From positions 4,321,911 through 4,385,910 of the forward strand of contig JABACO010000018.1 in the NCBI GenBank assembly GCA_013339895.1: a stretch of 64,000 nucleotides of DNA, read 5' to 3'. Position numbers and translations under genes: made by a program. The DNA comes from Ephydatia muelleri. Its lineage: Eukaryota > Porifera > Demospongiae > Spongillida > Spongillidae. The stretch's first letter is position 1. Every line of letters begins with the position of its first letter. Below, piece after piece: positions 1 through 12,100 of the stretch. The notes below the pieces were generated by a model. That model saw nothing but the letters and a program-made list of their open reading frames with translations. It was not told where the DNA came from and searched no databases.

Positions 1-742
1 NNNNNNNNNNNNNNNNNNNNNNNNNNNNNNNNNNNNNNNNNNNNNNNNNNNNNNNNNNNNNNNNNNNNNNNNNNNNNNNNNNNNNNNNNNNNNNNNNNNN
101 NNNNNNNNNNNNNNNNNNNNNNNNNNNNNNNNNNNNNNNNNNNNNNNNNNNNNNNNNNNNNNNNNNNNNNNNNNNNNNNNNNNNNNNNNNNNNNNNNNNN
201 NNNNNNNNNNNNNNNNNNNNNNNNNNNNNNNNNNNNNNNNNNNNNNNNNNNNNNNNNNNNNNNNNNNNNNNNNNNNNNNNNNNNNNNNNNNNNNNNNNNN
301 NNNNNNNNNNNNNNNNNNNNNNNNNNNNNNNNNNNNNNNNNNNNNNNNNNNNNNNNNNNNNNNNNNNNNNNNNNNNNNNNNNNNNNNNNNNNNNNNNNNN
401 NNNNNNNNNNNNNNNNNNNNNNNNNNNNNNNNNNNNNNNNNNNNNNNNNNNNNNNNNNNNNNNNNNNNNNNNNNNNNNNNNNNNNNNNNNNNNNNNNNNN
501 NNNNNNNNNNNNNNNNNNNNNNNNNNNNNNNNNNNNNNNNNNNNNNNNNNNNNNNNNNNNNNNNNNNNNNNNNNNNNNNNNNNNNNNNNNNNNNNNNNNN
601 NNNNNNNNNNNNNNNNNNNNNNNNNNNNNNNNNNNNNNNNNNNNNNNNNNNNNNNNNNNNNNNNNNNNNNNNNNNNNNNNNNNNNNNNNNNNNNNNNNNN
701 NNNNNNNNNNNNNNNNNNNNNNNNNNNNNNNNNNNNNNNNNN
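1..742. other. Assembly gap (N)
   Basis: All bases are N. Whatever lies to the left of the decayed CAP-Gly exons is not readable. Confidence 1.
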
Positions 743-838
743 TCCCCCAGACCCCCCTAGCTGCGTTTGTGTAGTCCCTAAATAATGCATGGTCCGCTAA
801 TGAGCACCTCCCCAGATAAACGTCTGGCTACGGGCCTG
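743..838. mobile_element. End of a hAT-like nonautonomous element
   Basis: On the minus strand the stretch starts CAGGCCCGTAGCCAGA and runs into G-rich sequence before the N gap. From memory, CAGGCCCGTAGC is a recurrent terminal inverted repeat of nonautonomous hAT-type elements in marine invertebrates. Only one end is visible, so the partner end and target duplication cannot be checked. Confidence 0.4.
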
Positions 839-1339
839 AGGTATACCATCAGGGATTTACCAAACTCAATGGCTGTCTTGTCTAGCTCTGTTTCTTATTT
901 GCCTGTGTGATCTGGATTTTAAACAAGGGACCCATTCTAGGCAGTTTAGTGACCTCTTCAGCATTGGTGAAAGAACCCTGGATTGCCTTAGCTGTTCAAG
1001 AAGTGACAATCTTTCCTCTCCTGCATCAGAGCTACTTCTCGTTTTTGTGTCTGCATCCTCTTTGAACTTCTCTATCTGTTTTTTTCCCCTCCAGTTCCCT
1101 CTTGCCAAGAGAGAACTGTGGAGTGGAACAAAAAACAGATAGATAAGTTAAAGAGGATGCAGACATATTTGGTCTTAAGAGGTCAAGATGTTTACTTAAA
1201 ATAATGCACAATAACATGTGTAAAATTATAAACAGCAAATTCATAACTGTACATGCTAATTGTATGTTGCTGAAATGTTTAGTTGAAATCCAAATAAAAC
1301 GTAACATATTTTTGCATGTTCTCAGCTTTAAAAAATGTG
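839..1339. other. Noncoding stretch with a long hairpin
   Basis: The short open frames here show no family resemblance and no convincing splice context. The only structure seen is the hairpin at 1048-1165, listed separately. Confidence 0.5.
1048..1165. repeat. Near-perfect inverted repeat (118-nt hairpin)
   Basis: The left arm beginning TGTCTGCATCCTCTTT at 1048 is matched by its reverse complement ending at 1165. Pairing continues inward with few mismatches to a tip around CTTGCCAAG, giving arms near 58 nt. It could be a foldback mini-element, a recent inverted duplication, or a hairpin RNA precursor. Nothing else supports transcription. Confidence 0.75.
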
Positions 1340-1781
1340 TGCCTCACAAAAGTCTCACACACCATCAGTACATCCAGCCATTGGTGTTTCCTACAAGGTC
1401 AAACACATTCATATGGTACGCAAACGAAGGTCAGTAACAAACAGTATTTAATTTTTTCATATGACAAATCAGTTTTTTTGTACTGGCTCTGCATAAAGTA
1501 GGAACCCAAAAAATCATTAAAAATAACTAACATAATGAGATGTCAAACCAGCAATAAAGGGACTTGATAACCAAGTTCAATATACAGATCTCTACAACAA
1601 ACTGCTGAGTTAAATGACTGCACATTTCCTTCTTTCCCTCCCTCCACCCCACTAACGAAAGAATTAAGCCCTGATTTTGTATTTCTTTCCCAACCCTACT
1701 TTTGGATCAGATTGAGAAGTGTAGAATATGTTACATTGGCTAGGAGATTAATTAATTATATGCATACAAGGTCACACTTAC

Positions 1782-2226
1782 CAGTTCCACCCCAGCTATA
1801 TATCCATTTACTTGTGGTATTGTCCCAATCCATCTAATGGTTCCATACATTGGAGGATTGCTGTTAGAAATGACAACAGCAGATCCAATTCCTACATGAT
1901 GTAGAGTAGCCCAGTAACCTTGAGCTAGTACATCAACTGATGGTTGATGACTGCCAATCTCTGGTACAGAATCTTGGGGTGATGCTGCCTTTTCATTTTG
2001 AAACTTTAATTCTTCTTTCATCATTATCCACTCCAACCTTTTTATGGACATCTTTTGTACCTACCATGCTTTTAGTTTCAGTAGTGTCAGAATCATTTAT
2101 TTGCACATCTAGTTCCACCATTGTTTGTGGAATAAACACCCTGCCGTGATCAGGACTAGCTCCAAACTGAGGTCTCCCTTTCAAGACTATAACTGGCACC
2201 ATCTGGTCGTACCTGACACGAACATC
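1782..2226 (-). pseudogene. CAP-Gly 3 first-half exon, frameshifted
   Basis: The exon is bounded by an acceptor (cag at 2227-2229) and a GT donor just below 1782. It begins with the DVRVRYDQ segment and [12 protein letters not shown], and ends with [16 protein letters not shown], the first half of a CYLD-type CAP-Gly domain. The functional equivalents are 465 and 462 nt; this one is 445 nt and changes frame near 2000-2050, so it cannot encode the exon continuously. Confidence 0.7.
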
Positions 2227-2306
2227 CTGGCCATAAAACAAACAACAACCCATGAAGACATTCATACATACGAAACACCACTTCACCCTCAACATCACCA
2301 CAAACT

Positions 2307-2833
2307 CTACCCTTCACTCAATTTCTCAAAGATAAATTGTATTTGCTCATCGAGTTGGACAATTGACTGTGGAGTATATACCTTGCTACAACAACTTAGA
2401 ACTGAGATTTCCCTCTCAGGGCTAATAAGAACTGGTATCCTACTTACTGGGAGTACTAAAAAAACTGTGAACAAATAAGAAAATGCATGTGGGATTAAAA
2501 AATGAAGAGCAATACACACACAGTTAGAGGGCCCTCGATTATTTCCACCTGCTGTTCAATATTAGTTTCTCTTGCTATCTCTGGTCCAAGGTGTTGTGCC
2601 AATGCTGCCTTTACCTTAAAGCTGCTTGTTTTCATACCTCATCATCCACTCCAGCCACCTTATGAATATCTTTTGAGCCAGATGCACTTTTCCCATGTCA
2701 GAACCATACATTTGCTCACCTAATTCAATCATAGTTTGCTGAAAAAATACCCAGCCATGATCACGACCAACTACAAAATGAGGTCTTCCTTTCAGGGCTA
2801 TTTTAGTCATAGATGTCATTTGTTTCACATAAT
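2307..2833 (-). pseudogene. Two degenerate exon-4-like fragments
   Basis: The fragment at 2307-2450 reads YTPQSIVQLDEQIQ, and the one at 2616-2833 reads GRPHFVVGRDHG followed by QQTMIELGEQMYG. Both match the 5' part of exon 4 of the intact genes ([18 protein letters not shown]). Neither keeps the CAP-Gly part, so they look like exon duplicates at successive stages of decay. Confidence 0.55.
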
Positions 2834-3221
2834 TTTGATCAGTGGTCGACAGTTATATGATATTCTAATCTAGTGCTAACCAGGATAAGAATGTTTTTAA
2901 ATAATGCACGCGTAAGGACAATTGGAAGTTGAAGAACTGCATTTAGGTGCTTGCTCTTTCATTGACATTTAGAGACTATTCATATACACTGTATCTAAGC
3001 AGAAGAATGATAGGGCAGTTGCTTCCAATGTACTGTACATGTAAATGTAGCTTGACCCGAAATGAGAAGTCAACACATACAATGGAACCTGCTATAGACA
3101 AATAGTAATGAGTGCAGACATATTCCATACCTGTACATGTATAAATAAAAGTAAAATGCAAAGCTTGAATTCAGTAATGATGAAAACGATGTACAAACAT
3201 TCTTGAAAAAAAAAAACTTAC
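2834..3221. other. Noncoding intronic spacer
   Basis: Nothing recognisable lies here. It separates the exon-3-like and exon-4-like pieces of the decayed unit. Confidence 0.5.
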
Positions 3222-3958
3222 TGTTTCTAGACCATACACTGGTATCTTCTTCTTTGGGTCTTCACCTTCTAGTGGAAGCTCTCCTACCCACCTGACTGTC
3301 CCGTTCACTTTCCTCCCATCCTTACCATTTTGTACGTGTAACAGTACTGCATCATTTGAGGACTGGAGTGGTTCACTTGAAGAGCTCGTGTTGATGGGAG
3401 GTGAGGGAGGTGCAGTGGTCAGTGAAGGATGGGTGGTAGAGGTGGTGGGTACAGAGTTCAAGTTGACCAGTGATGGGAGGAGGAGAAGCCGAGGCTGCCT
3501 CGCGACACAGCTGTCAGGGGAGGGGTTGGGTCTACCGATGCCACCCCCACTGGACCAGGGTCCAGAGGTGCAGCTGCTTGGGTCAGGGCAGAACGAGAGG
3601 CGGAAGACACGGGGGAGACCAAGGGACCCCTGCAAGAGGGCGTGGTGGAGATCACTGCACCCGTGGTTGTCACAGAAACTGAGCAGGTGGTGGTAGGTGT
3701 GGCTGCTGTTGGGTGTGTGGTGGCACTGAGTCGTGGGGACTGGGCTGCATGCAACGATGAGCCTGGGGTCACCGCAGCACTGGCACGTGATGGGGAAGGT
3801 GATGATGACGTCGTCAAGGCTGCAATTGATTGGATAGATCCTGGTGTGGCTGGCGTGGCTGGGGGTGGGACTGTGGGTGCAGCTGTTGTACCAAGGTGAT
3901 CTGAAGCGGCTGATGATGTAACCGGTGTTGAGGATGCAGATTGTGATGTTACACTTGC
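3222..3958 (-). pseudogene. Exon-3-like: Ser/Thr/Pro linker plus CAP-Gly half
   Basis: After an acceptor (gcag) the exon opens in a Ser/Thr/Pro-rich frame (ASVTSQSASSTPVTSS...). Its 3' part encodes [16 protein letters not shown] ending YGLET at a GTAAG donor, the first half of a CAP-Gly domain almost identical to exon 3 at 12787-13197. The Ser/Pro-rich frame and the CAP-Gly frame differ by one base. Near 3472-3477 one base is missing relative to the unit 2 copy at 23317-23927, so the exon is frame-broken unless this is a sequencing error. The left boundary of the 17-kb duplication (3324) falls inside this exon. Confidence 0.6.
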
Positions 3959-5093
3959 CTGCCTGCAGTCTCATACTCTATATTGTAAGCCCGAGAAATG
4001 GTTTCCTGAGGGGAACGAAGGTGTCACTACACTGATGCAACAGCAAAGGTCACAATGCATTAACAATTGCAATCACAATTGGAAGCACACACTAACTCTC
4101 CCTCACATACACACATACACACACACAAAATAGGTTCATCCCTTCAACTGTAACACACATGCACATATCACAGCGGAACAGTACTAAGTGTTACTAGTCA
4201 TGAAACAGCCACCCTGCCACTGCCACCAGGGAGAAGTGGAGGAGGATAGGGGAGGAAGGGATGCTGGAGGGGGTGGGATCAGATCCTAAATTTAATGTGG
4301 ATGGATTACATTACACTATGCTCCATACAAGGAAGTGAAGCAGTGATGTAATCCGTCTGCAGTTGCAATATATTTAACCCCCTCCCTCCCCAAGGAGAGG
4401 GACGAATACAGATGGTACCTTATAACACATGCATAGCAAATGTATAAGTAGGTACAAAATGCTAAACTGTGAGTAGGCTCCATAGAGAATATGTTCACAA
4501 GTCACCATGCTTGCTTTCTACCAACTTGAAAAACAACACAAAATGACTACATACAATCATCTTGACAAACTTTGATTCGCAGAACCATCTCACAACTCTA
4601 TTTATCTGTCTGTCTCGCACATGTACCCAATCAAGTCACCTCAACTTACAGCATTAACTTTAGACATGTTCCACAATATAATTGAAACAGAAAATTACTC
4701 AGTATTACATGCACAGAAATGTGCACTTTAAATTTGCACTGAGTCAGTAAATCTCCTCTAGCAATAGTTACCTGTACTTCAAAAGTCAGAGTGACTGGTA
4801 GGACCATGGTGGGCATCATGATCATCGTCACTTCTCAAAGGTGGTCCAGAGGAAAGAGGATGACATTCATGCTCCTTGAATAGGAGGGGTAAACTTGGAT
4901 GCTACCATCTTAACAAATGCACATCATTTACCTCTATAGTTGTAAACCACTTACAGTAAGTAACTCGTGTAAGTTGTATTTAATTATGCACACACAATAA
5001 TAATAAAAAACACACAACCAAATATAATTATATGATCTCAATATAGTACAGTGTACTAGGGTGGGAAATACTTGCATGTAGTCCAATTATAAA
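3959..5093. other. Noncoding stretch 3' of the kinase exon
   Basis: It would contain the 3' UTR of the kinase gene and spacer. Relative to unit 2 it lacks about 165 bp of a retroelement ORF fragment near 4780. No further exon is recognised. Confidence 0.5.
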
Positions 5094-6112
5094 TCAGTTA
5101 TGTAACTGTTCATTTAATTCTTTCAGAATAATAGACATGGTGGGTCGTTGTTCAGGTTCATTTTCAGTGCATTTTAGCACCAAGGAATGAAGGATGGGAT
5201 GTTTGGCTTTCATTTTAGCCTTCATTTCATGGAGGGTAGCAGGATCGGGAAACTCCCTCAATGCGACCTCACACAGCAGTATTCCATAACTGTACACATC
5301 AATCTTGGTGGTCTGTGGTGGTAGCTTGACATTGAGAGATGGGTGGACTGGATAGGCCTCTGGAGCTGTATAGACAATGGCACCTTCCCCCATAGTGGAG
5401 GCTTCCTTGGCCCAATTGGCAGACCCAAAGTCCGATAATTTGGCTTTCCATTCACCTTTTGTCACTGCCTTTAAAAGGACATTGGCTGAGCTGACATCTC
5501 TGTGGATGATGGGTTCTTCAAGCCCATGGAGGTAGCATAGGGCAGAGGCCACATCCCGAAATATGTCCATGCACAGGTACAGGTCAGGGCTAAGGAGGTT
5601 GTCCTCACAGGCCTTCCTCAATGTGGTGTCCAACAGTTCAGTGATGATCATGGGTCCTCCCTGGTCATCCAGCACTGCTGCTATAAATAGCACAAGATTG
5701 GGGTGGTGTACTTGGGACATGGTACAGATCTCACGATACACTCGTTGCATTGTCTGTTTGGAGAAGATAGCCTCATGTACACACTTAACAGCCACCTGTT
5801 GACCTCTGAACTTTCCTTCCCTAACATTTCCCCATGCTCCATCTCCTAATGATCTCTCCAGCACTGTTACATGACGACGTGGTACTATCCAGAATGCATT
5901 ACATTTGGAGTGTTCTTCTTTTAGAATTTCTAATTTCAACTTTGTTTTATTCCATTCTTTTAATGCTCGATCACATTCCTTCATCACTTGATCTCTCTCC
6001 TTCATTGCTTGATCTCGCTCCTTCATTGCTTGATCCCGCTCCTTCATTGCTTGATCTCTCTCTTGTGAGCATTGGTCTTGTTCCACTGTTGCTTGGCCTC
6101 GTTCTCTCATGG
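5094..6112 (-). CDS. Kinase exon, copy 1: heptad coiled coil plus TKL kinase
   Basis: This single exon carries the whole kinase. Exon residues 16-50 are five 7-residue units of the ERDQAMK type, a strong coiled coil. The kinase domain follows: glycine loop GDGAWGNV (89-96), VAVK lysine 109, helix-C glutamate 127, HRDVSSAN with D205 and N210, DFG 227-229 and APE 249-251, ending about residue 335. All catalytic residues are present, so activity is expected. The MIITELL hinge, the HPNLV motif and the overall form suggest the TKL group; Ser/Thr versus Tyr specificity is not settled. The stop codon is TGA at 5094-5096. Confidence 0.9.
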
Positions 6113-9100
6113 CTATGGACGTACATGTATGTGCAGGGATATATTAATGGATATTTAAGACAAAATCAAGCAACAATTCGTTTTAATGTCTCAGCGAATT
6201 GTGCCCCACAATCAAACATTGATGCTTTTTATATCTAGTAAAGGTTACATCATTGCTGCAAAAAGGAACGTAATGCAATATCCAGTACAAACAATACAAC
6301 AGTAATGCTTGCTGCTGGCTAATTTAAGATTTCAGATGCTTTACAATAAACTGTGACAGAAGGTCCATTTCTCTGTGCATAAGAATTGCTGCGGAGAGTA
6401 CATTTTAGACTTTTAGAACTTGAAAACCTGAGAAAAAATTGCATTAGGTCCCTTTTCACTGCAGTGATCCCATAAACTACATGCACATAAGTAAACTGAT
6501 GTGTTATCCTAAAAGCTGCAATGCATACACACAACATACAGACTGCACACTGCACTAAATAAAAGACATGAAAGTGAGTGTGACTGTATTAGAATGGCTC
6601 TTGCATTGGACCTTCCAGGCACTATGTCAGCCATATGGCTGGCAAAAGTTTTGCAGATTCATAACTTGAAAGACCCAAACATGATCTCCAACATGTGAAA
6701 GGGTCTGGATAGTTTCCTTACCCCAAGCACCATTAGTTCAACTGCCAGTGAGATGCAGCACCAGCCCAGTGCCCTACTGTGACATCATTTGACCAATTAC
6801 CAGTTAACTGTTTTACCATAATATCAATATAGATAGTCTGAATCAAGCAGCTCATTTTAAATTACACAGTGTTGTCTGCTTTGTTCTAAAGCGTGTAGGT
6901 ATGATTTAACATTGGCAGATTAATGGGAGAGTAACTTAACACCTTTGTCATCCTTGTCCCTTTATCCTTCATGATATTATGAAGTTTGTTTAGTACTTAC
7001 TGCCATGACTTTATTCCTGTGTAAAATTGTAGGAGTTATTCCAAATATCACACACTAAATGTAGTGCAGATGTAACATTTGAATGTTCACTGCATGTAGC
7101 TGGTGTATCGTGCATGTCAGATATGTGTAATCTGCCGCTACACTGCATGTGTGCAATATTATTTTGTACGATGCCACTTGTGGCCTGGGAACCAGTCCAT
7201 ACAACAAGTAATGATTCTATATAGCACACGCATAACAATAGGAGGTAAATTGGCAGTAGCATGGACTAAAATATAAAATCAGATCAAAAATAGTTCTCTC
7301 CTGGAATTCTAAATATTGAGGCTGCAAAGGCAGATGTACAAGGGGGTGGGGCAGAGGAGAAGAATAAATAATTTACTCCTACCAACTGAGGTTGTCTAAT
7401 TATTTGCTATGAATAATGTCCTAGAAGGGCTGAGAGGGGGGTGGGGGGTTAAACCCACAACCCCCCTCTGCCACTAGGCTGGTTCATTGGTAAACGTTCC
7501 TTCACACTACATCGAACATGAACCTTTGTTACACTAATACATAACCTCAAATATGTACAGTGTTCCAAATGAAGAGACCAAATGAACAACTTTTATTAAA
7601 AGTAAACAACGGGTGGTTATAAAAATTACATTCCAAACACATTTTTCAATTGCAGTTCCTGTAAGAAGCATACTGTAGCTAAGTTTTCAGATTTATTTTA
7701 TGTGCATGACAAGTTTGATTTCTTAAGTCGATGTGGTTGGAAGTTTGGTGCTAGTAACACAGTTGGTATGTATCATGATTTTGAGTTCGTCAAGGTTCTG
7801 CTACATTTATAAAACCTAATGGCATTAGTTCATGCCGGCCATTTGCTTTAATAAATACTTTTTGTTGTATGCTAATGATGGCTGAATATAAAGATCCAAT
7901 TCTCTTGCATAGAGCTTGAAGAGTGCGAAAGCTACAAAAAAAGTCGAGGGGGTGGGGGGGGGGGGGGGGGGGTTGGTGGCAAATACACACAACTTACAAT
8001 TATTCAATGCTTTGCTACTTGCCATAACCCTTTGGTCAGGCACCAGCTGTTCTAACAGGCAGAAGTATCCCTTGTTCGGTGGACAGTCAAAATAATGTAC
8101 TCCATCCAGTAAACACACACCATCAGTACATCCATCCATTGGTGCTTCCTACAAATATCCACCAAAGAGAGTATTACAGTGAATGCTGTTGGAATGAAAT
8201 ACTTAGATTGCACGTACAACAGTTCAAAAACTCTTTCCTTTTCCACTTGTTACATATGCATCACTAAATTCATAACAGCTCTAGTCATGTCAAAGTGTGA
8301 TCCGTACCAGAAAAAAAAAAAGATTCTTGAAAACTGTGTAGTATTTAAATTGATCTCTGTAACTACATACCTAATCTTAGAGAATGACTATATACATTTC
8401 CACTCTCTTATGCACAAACCTACACCATACCATGACTACCCATGATGAATTATACCTTTAAGGTGTTTTTGATTCATTTCTTGCCCACCACTACCCTTGG
8501 CGTAGAAATAATGAGATAACATGTACTAGATATCAATGACTTTTGGCTATGACAAAATGTCGGTGTGTGAATATATAATTACAAACAGCTAGGTCATTGT
8601 AACTTACCAGTTCCGTCCCAGCTACATATCCATTTACTTGTGGTATTGTCCCAATCCATTTAATGGTTCCATACATTGGAGGATTGATGTTATCTGACAT
8701 GACAACAGCAGATCCAATTCTTAGATGTTGTTGAGTAGCCCAGTCACCTTGAGCTGGTACAACAACTGATGGTTGATGTGGGTCCTGTGTGTAGTTGGGT
8801 GTATACTGCTGGAGAGCTGCTAGGCCTGCCTTTTCCTTTTCAAGCTTTGAAGCTGCATTTCGTCTATTCTCAATATCCACTCCAGCCTTCTGATGGGTAT
8901 CTTTTGTACCATCTGTGCCTTTTTCAGTAGTGTCAGAACCCTTTATTTGCTCACCTAGTTCAACCATTGTTTGTGGAATAAATACCCTGCCGTGATCAGA
9001 ACTAGTTCCAAACTGAGGTCTCCCTTTAACGACTATAACTGGCTCGATCTGGTTGTAGCTGACACTGATATCCTGAAGAAAACAAACAAACAAACAAAAA

Positions 9101-12100
9101 AAAAAAAAAACGTTGTAGTTTATATGTGGTACAAAATGAAGTTTAGAATCCACTTTCAGCCCTTGATACACATGTATATTCTATTTAGGAAGTACAGTAT
9201 GCTCACATGGGTCATTGGGGTAACACGCGACTCGATTAGTAGGAATAGAATACATATGACTACAGTTGAGACTGGTACTGTAGCATAAAATGTTTTCTAG
9301 GTCTTCAATGTTTAGCATTAGTTTTTTGGAACAATGATGAATGATATAACACATCTGATTAAGTGTAATGTTGACAATCTAGAAAATGAGATGTTGTCAA
9401 GTGACTATATTTATTTTATGAGATGTGCATGGCAAGTTTTATCTCACAATTCAATGTGGTTAGTAAATTGGCCCCAATTTATGTCAGTTTGGTGTTAAGT
9501 ATTGTCCCAATCCATCTAATGGTTTCCATACATTAAATTGGAGGATTGCTGCTAAAGACGACCCAATTCTTACATGTTGTGGAGCAGCCCAGTCACCTTG
9601 AGCTGGTACAATAATTGATGGTTGATGACTGCTCTGATGTGGGTCCTGTGTGTAGCTGGAGTGCCTGTTGCTGTGAGGATAGTAGTGCTGAACTGCTGGG
9701 TACTGACTATCTGCTGTTAATCTAATGGCTTGCACACCTTCATCTGGAGCTGCATTATTTTCATGTTGCTTTGCCTTCTGGAATCCCTCCATTATTTTCA
9801 CCTGCTCTTCAATATTAGTTTCTCTTGCTACATGTAGCTTTGGTCCAAGATCTTTGGACAATGTTGCATTTTCCTTTTCAAGCTTTAAAGCTTCTTGTCT
9901 TTCCTCTCATTAAAGACTCTAGTCCATATATGGTCATGTTTTGTGCTTTTTCTAGTAGTGTCAGAATCATTTATTTGCTCACCTAGTTAGGCTGAACAAC
10001 TGTTTTACACACATTTCATAACTGGTGGTATAATTCCCCCATTGCTACAGTAACTTCATATGAAGATATATCATTCTTCCAGTGTCATTTGCAGTGGTTT
10101 AAAGCAGAGAAAACCAAATGTGCCTTTGACGCATGACTCAGCTAGTTTGGACAATGATGAACAAATAACCCTGCAGACATTCCCTCTTAATAGTAACAAC
10201 TTCACTCTGCATGAGTTCAGCTTTTTATTTTGTGTCCCAAATTGATCTTGCAAAATGCTATGAGAGTCAAAATCTGCTGAACTCACAGCCAATTTCTTAT
10301 TTTGGAATTAAAAGTTTTATTGCTCCTTTATATAAAACTGCCTCTATGGAGGTGATCAGTGTACCTGGAGATGACAGCAGTCGTGTTCCTAAGTGATGGT
10401 TGAGGCTGCCATATAACTCCACCAGTTAGACTTAGCTCTGATAGAGCTTGAGCTACTGCATAGTTTCAAGAATGCATCACATGCCTCCTTCCATCCACAC
10501 ATCTCATCTTTCCACGATTCCACAATGAATGGAATGCAGGATCATGTTCCTAAGTTGATTCAATGATGTCACTGAACTGGTGCTTTCTCAGTTTTGTTGC
10601 ATTGGCCAGTGCACTTATATCAAGTAAATGTAATGCCTCAAAGAGAAAAATCATGGACACTTCAATGATACCCATCTGCATATGGTTAGTATGCAGACAC
10701 TGCACAACTCTGTGTACTAAATGCTGTGGTGCAGTGATTCATGTGCACTATTTTATTTAAGATAGTTCATATGCCGTACCCATTGCAAATAGGCTGCAGA
10801 GCAAAAGGTAAAACATGTACATGCACCCAGAACACCCTGACAAGGATTCAAAAATGCTTGCACTGTTAGCAGATAGGTCAGCTGTGGTGGACTCGCAGAA
10901 AGATTGCCAGATAAATGCTTTCATCAATAAGGATGAGGAGCAGCATGGAGCAATTAAACATAATCTGTGCAATCCCACACACAAGTCAAGAATGCAATGC
11001 AATTTGCTGGTTTTTTATGTGCTCAATCCAACTGGTGGAGGAGTACTGTCAATCCTGTTAGGTTCTGTTGGATGAAGCTAAACTATATCAAAGAACTTGT
11101 CACCAGTGGGGTCACTTAACATTAACTACTTGACGACCCAGATAAATATTTTTTATAAGACATGTACATGTAGAATACGAGTACAATGGGGCATTGTTGA
11201 CAATAGGGAGTGGGAACAGGAGCAAAAGGATTCTTGGACTGATGTACTGTCAAGGTGGCCGTGGTGTTTTCAGCAATCTAGGAGGAGCAGAGCATTTGGC
11301 AAGCTTTACCAATGAGCCCATTTTTGTGCCAGGCTAACATTCTGCATGATTCAGAGTGATGTGATACTTCTATCTTCTGTTCTTGACTCTTGCTCCAAGT
11401 TCAAGGTCATAACCAACTTTGCATAGCTCACATAGTGGGATGTGCTAGGTGGTGATGGCCACCTTGCTTGATCTAGGGTAGGACACATTTTGCAGAGGCA
11501 GTGGAGGTGCAAAAGCTTTGATGGGCTAAATGACTGGATTGCAGCACCCTTAATTATTCCCATTAATAATTTTTAGTTAGTTGTTTTGTGATACAGCCTA
11601 AGCATTAATACTCTGCTAAAAGAGCCACAACACACCTCCACCACCTCCACAACTCTCAAAACACACTTCAACACACCTCCACACACAGCTCCACACACAC
11701 CACACACCTCCACACACCTCAATACAGACCTCAACACACACCTCCTCACACACCTCCCCATACACCTCCACACATACCTCCACACACCTCAACACACACC
11801 ACACACCTCAACACACACCACACACCTCCACACACACTTCAACACACCTCCATGCACACACCTCAACACACCTCCATACACCTCCACACACCTCAACACA
11901 TCCCACACACCTCCATGTACACACCTCAACACTCAACACACACATTGTGTGCATACAGCGAACACTGTAAAACTGCAATTAATACATGCCCCCCATCGTA
12001 ACAAAAAATGTACACTGAATCGGAAGTTGTAAGAGGCCTGAGCTTCATAATACTCTGGAAAGTTTCTCCACAATTTTTTCCCCGGTGGTCCACCCATTGA

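Larger units (their letters stand above)
1340..3958 (-). pseudogene. Decayed third CYLD-like CAP-Gly exon series
   Basis: In transcription order this stretch holds an exon-3-like exon (3222-3958), two degenerate exon-4-like fragments (about 2616-2833 and 2307-2450), a better kept but frame-broken exon 4 (1782-2226), and an exon-5 relic (about 1355-1390). The exon-5 relic keeps the acceptor and the start of the second half of CAP-Gly 3 (residues GCTDGV), then meets a stop. Each piece matches the exons of the intact CAP-Gly/kinase genes at 5-15 kb and 25-33 kb. No first exon, exon 2 or kinase exon was found for this unit. It reads as a pseudogene or exon graveyard, although the left gap hides its continuation. 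Confidence 0.65.

Noticed and set aside
866-1108. 80-aa minus frame MARGNWRGKKQIEKF...
   Set aside because: Overlaps the 118-nt hairpin and resembles no protein known to me.
11573-11804. Arg/Cys/Val-rich minus frames
   Set aside because: Readings of the CCTCCACACA minisatellite.
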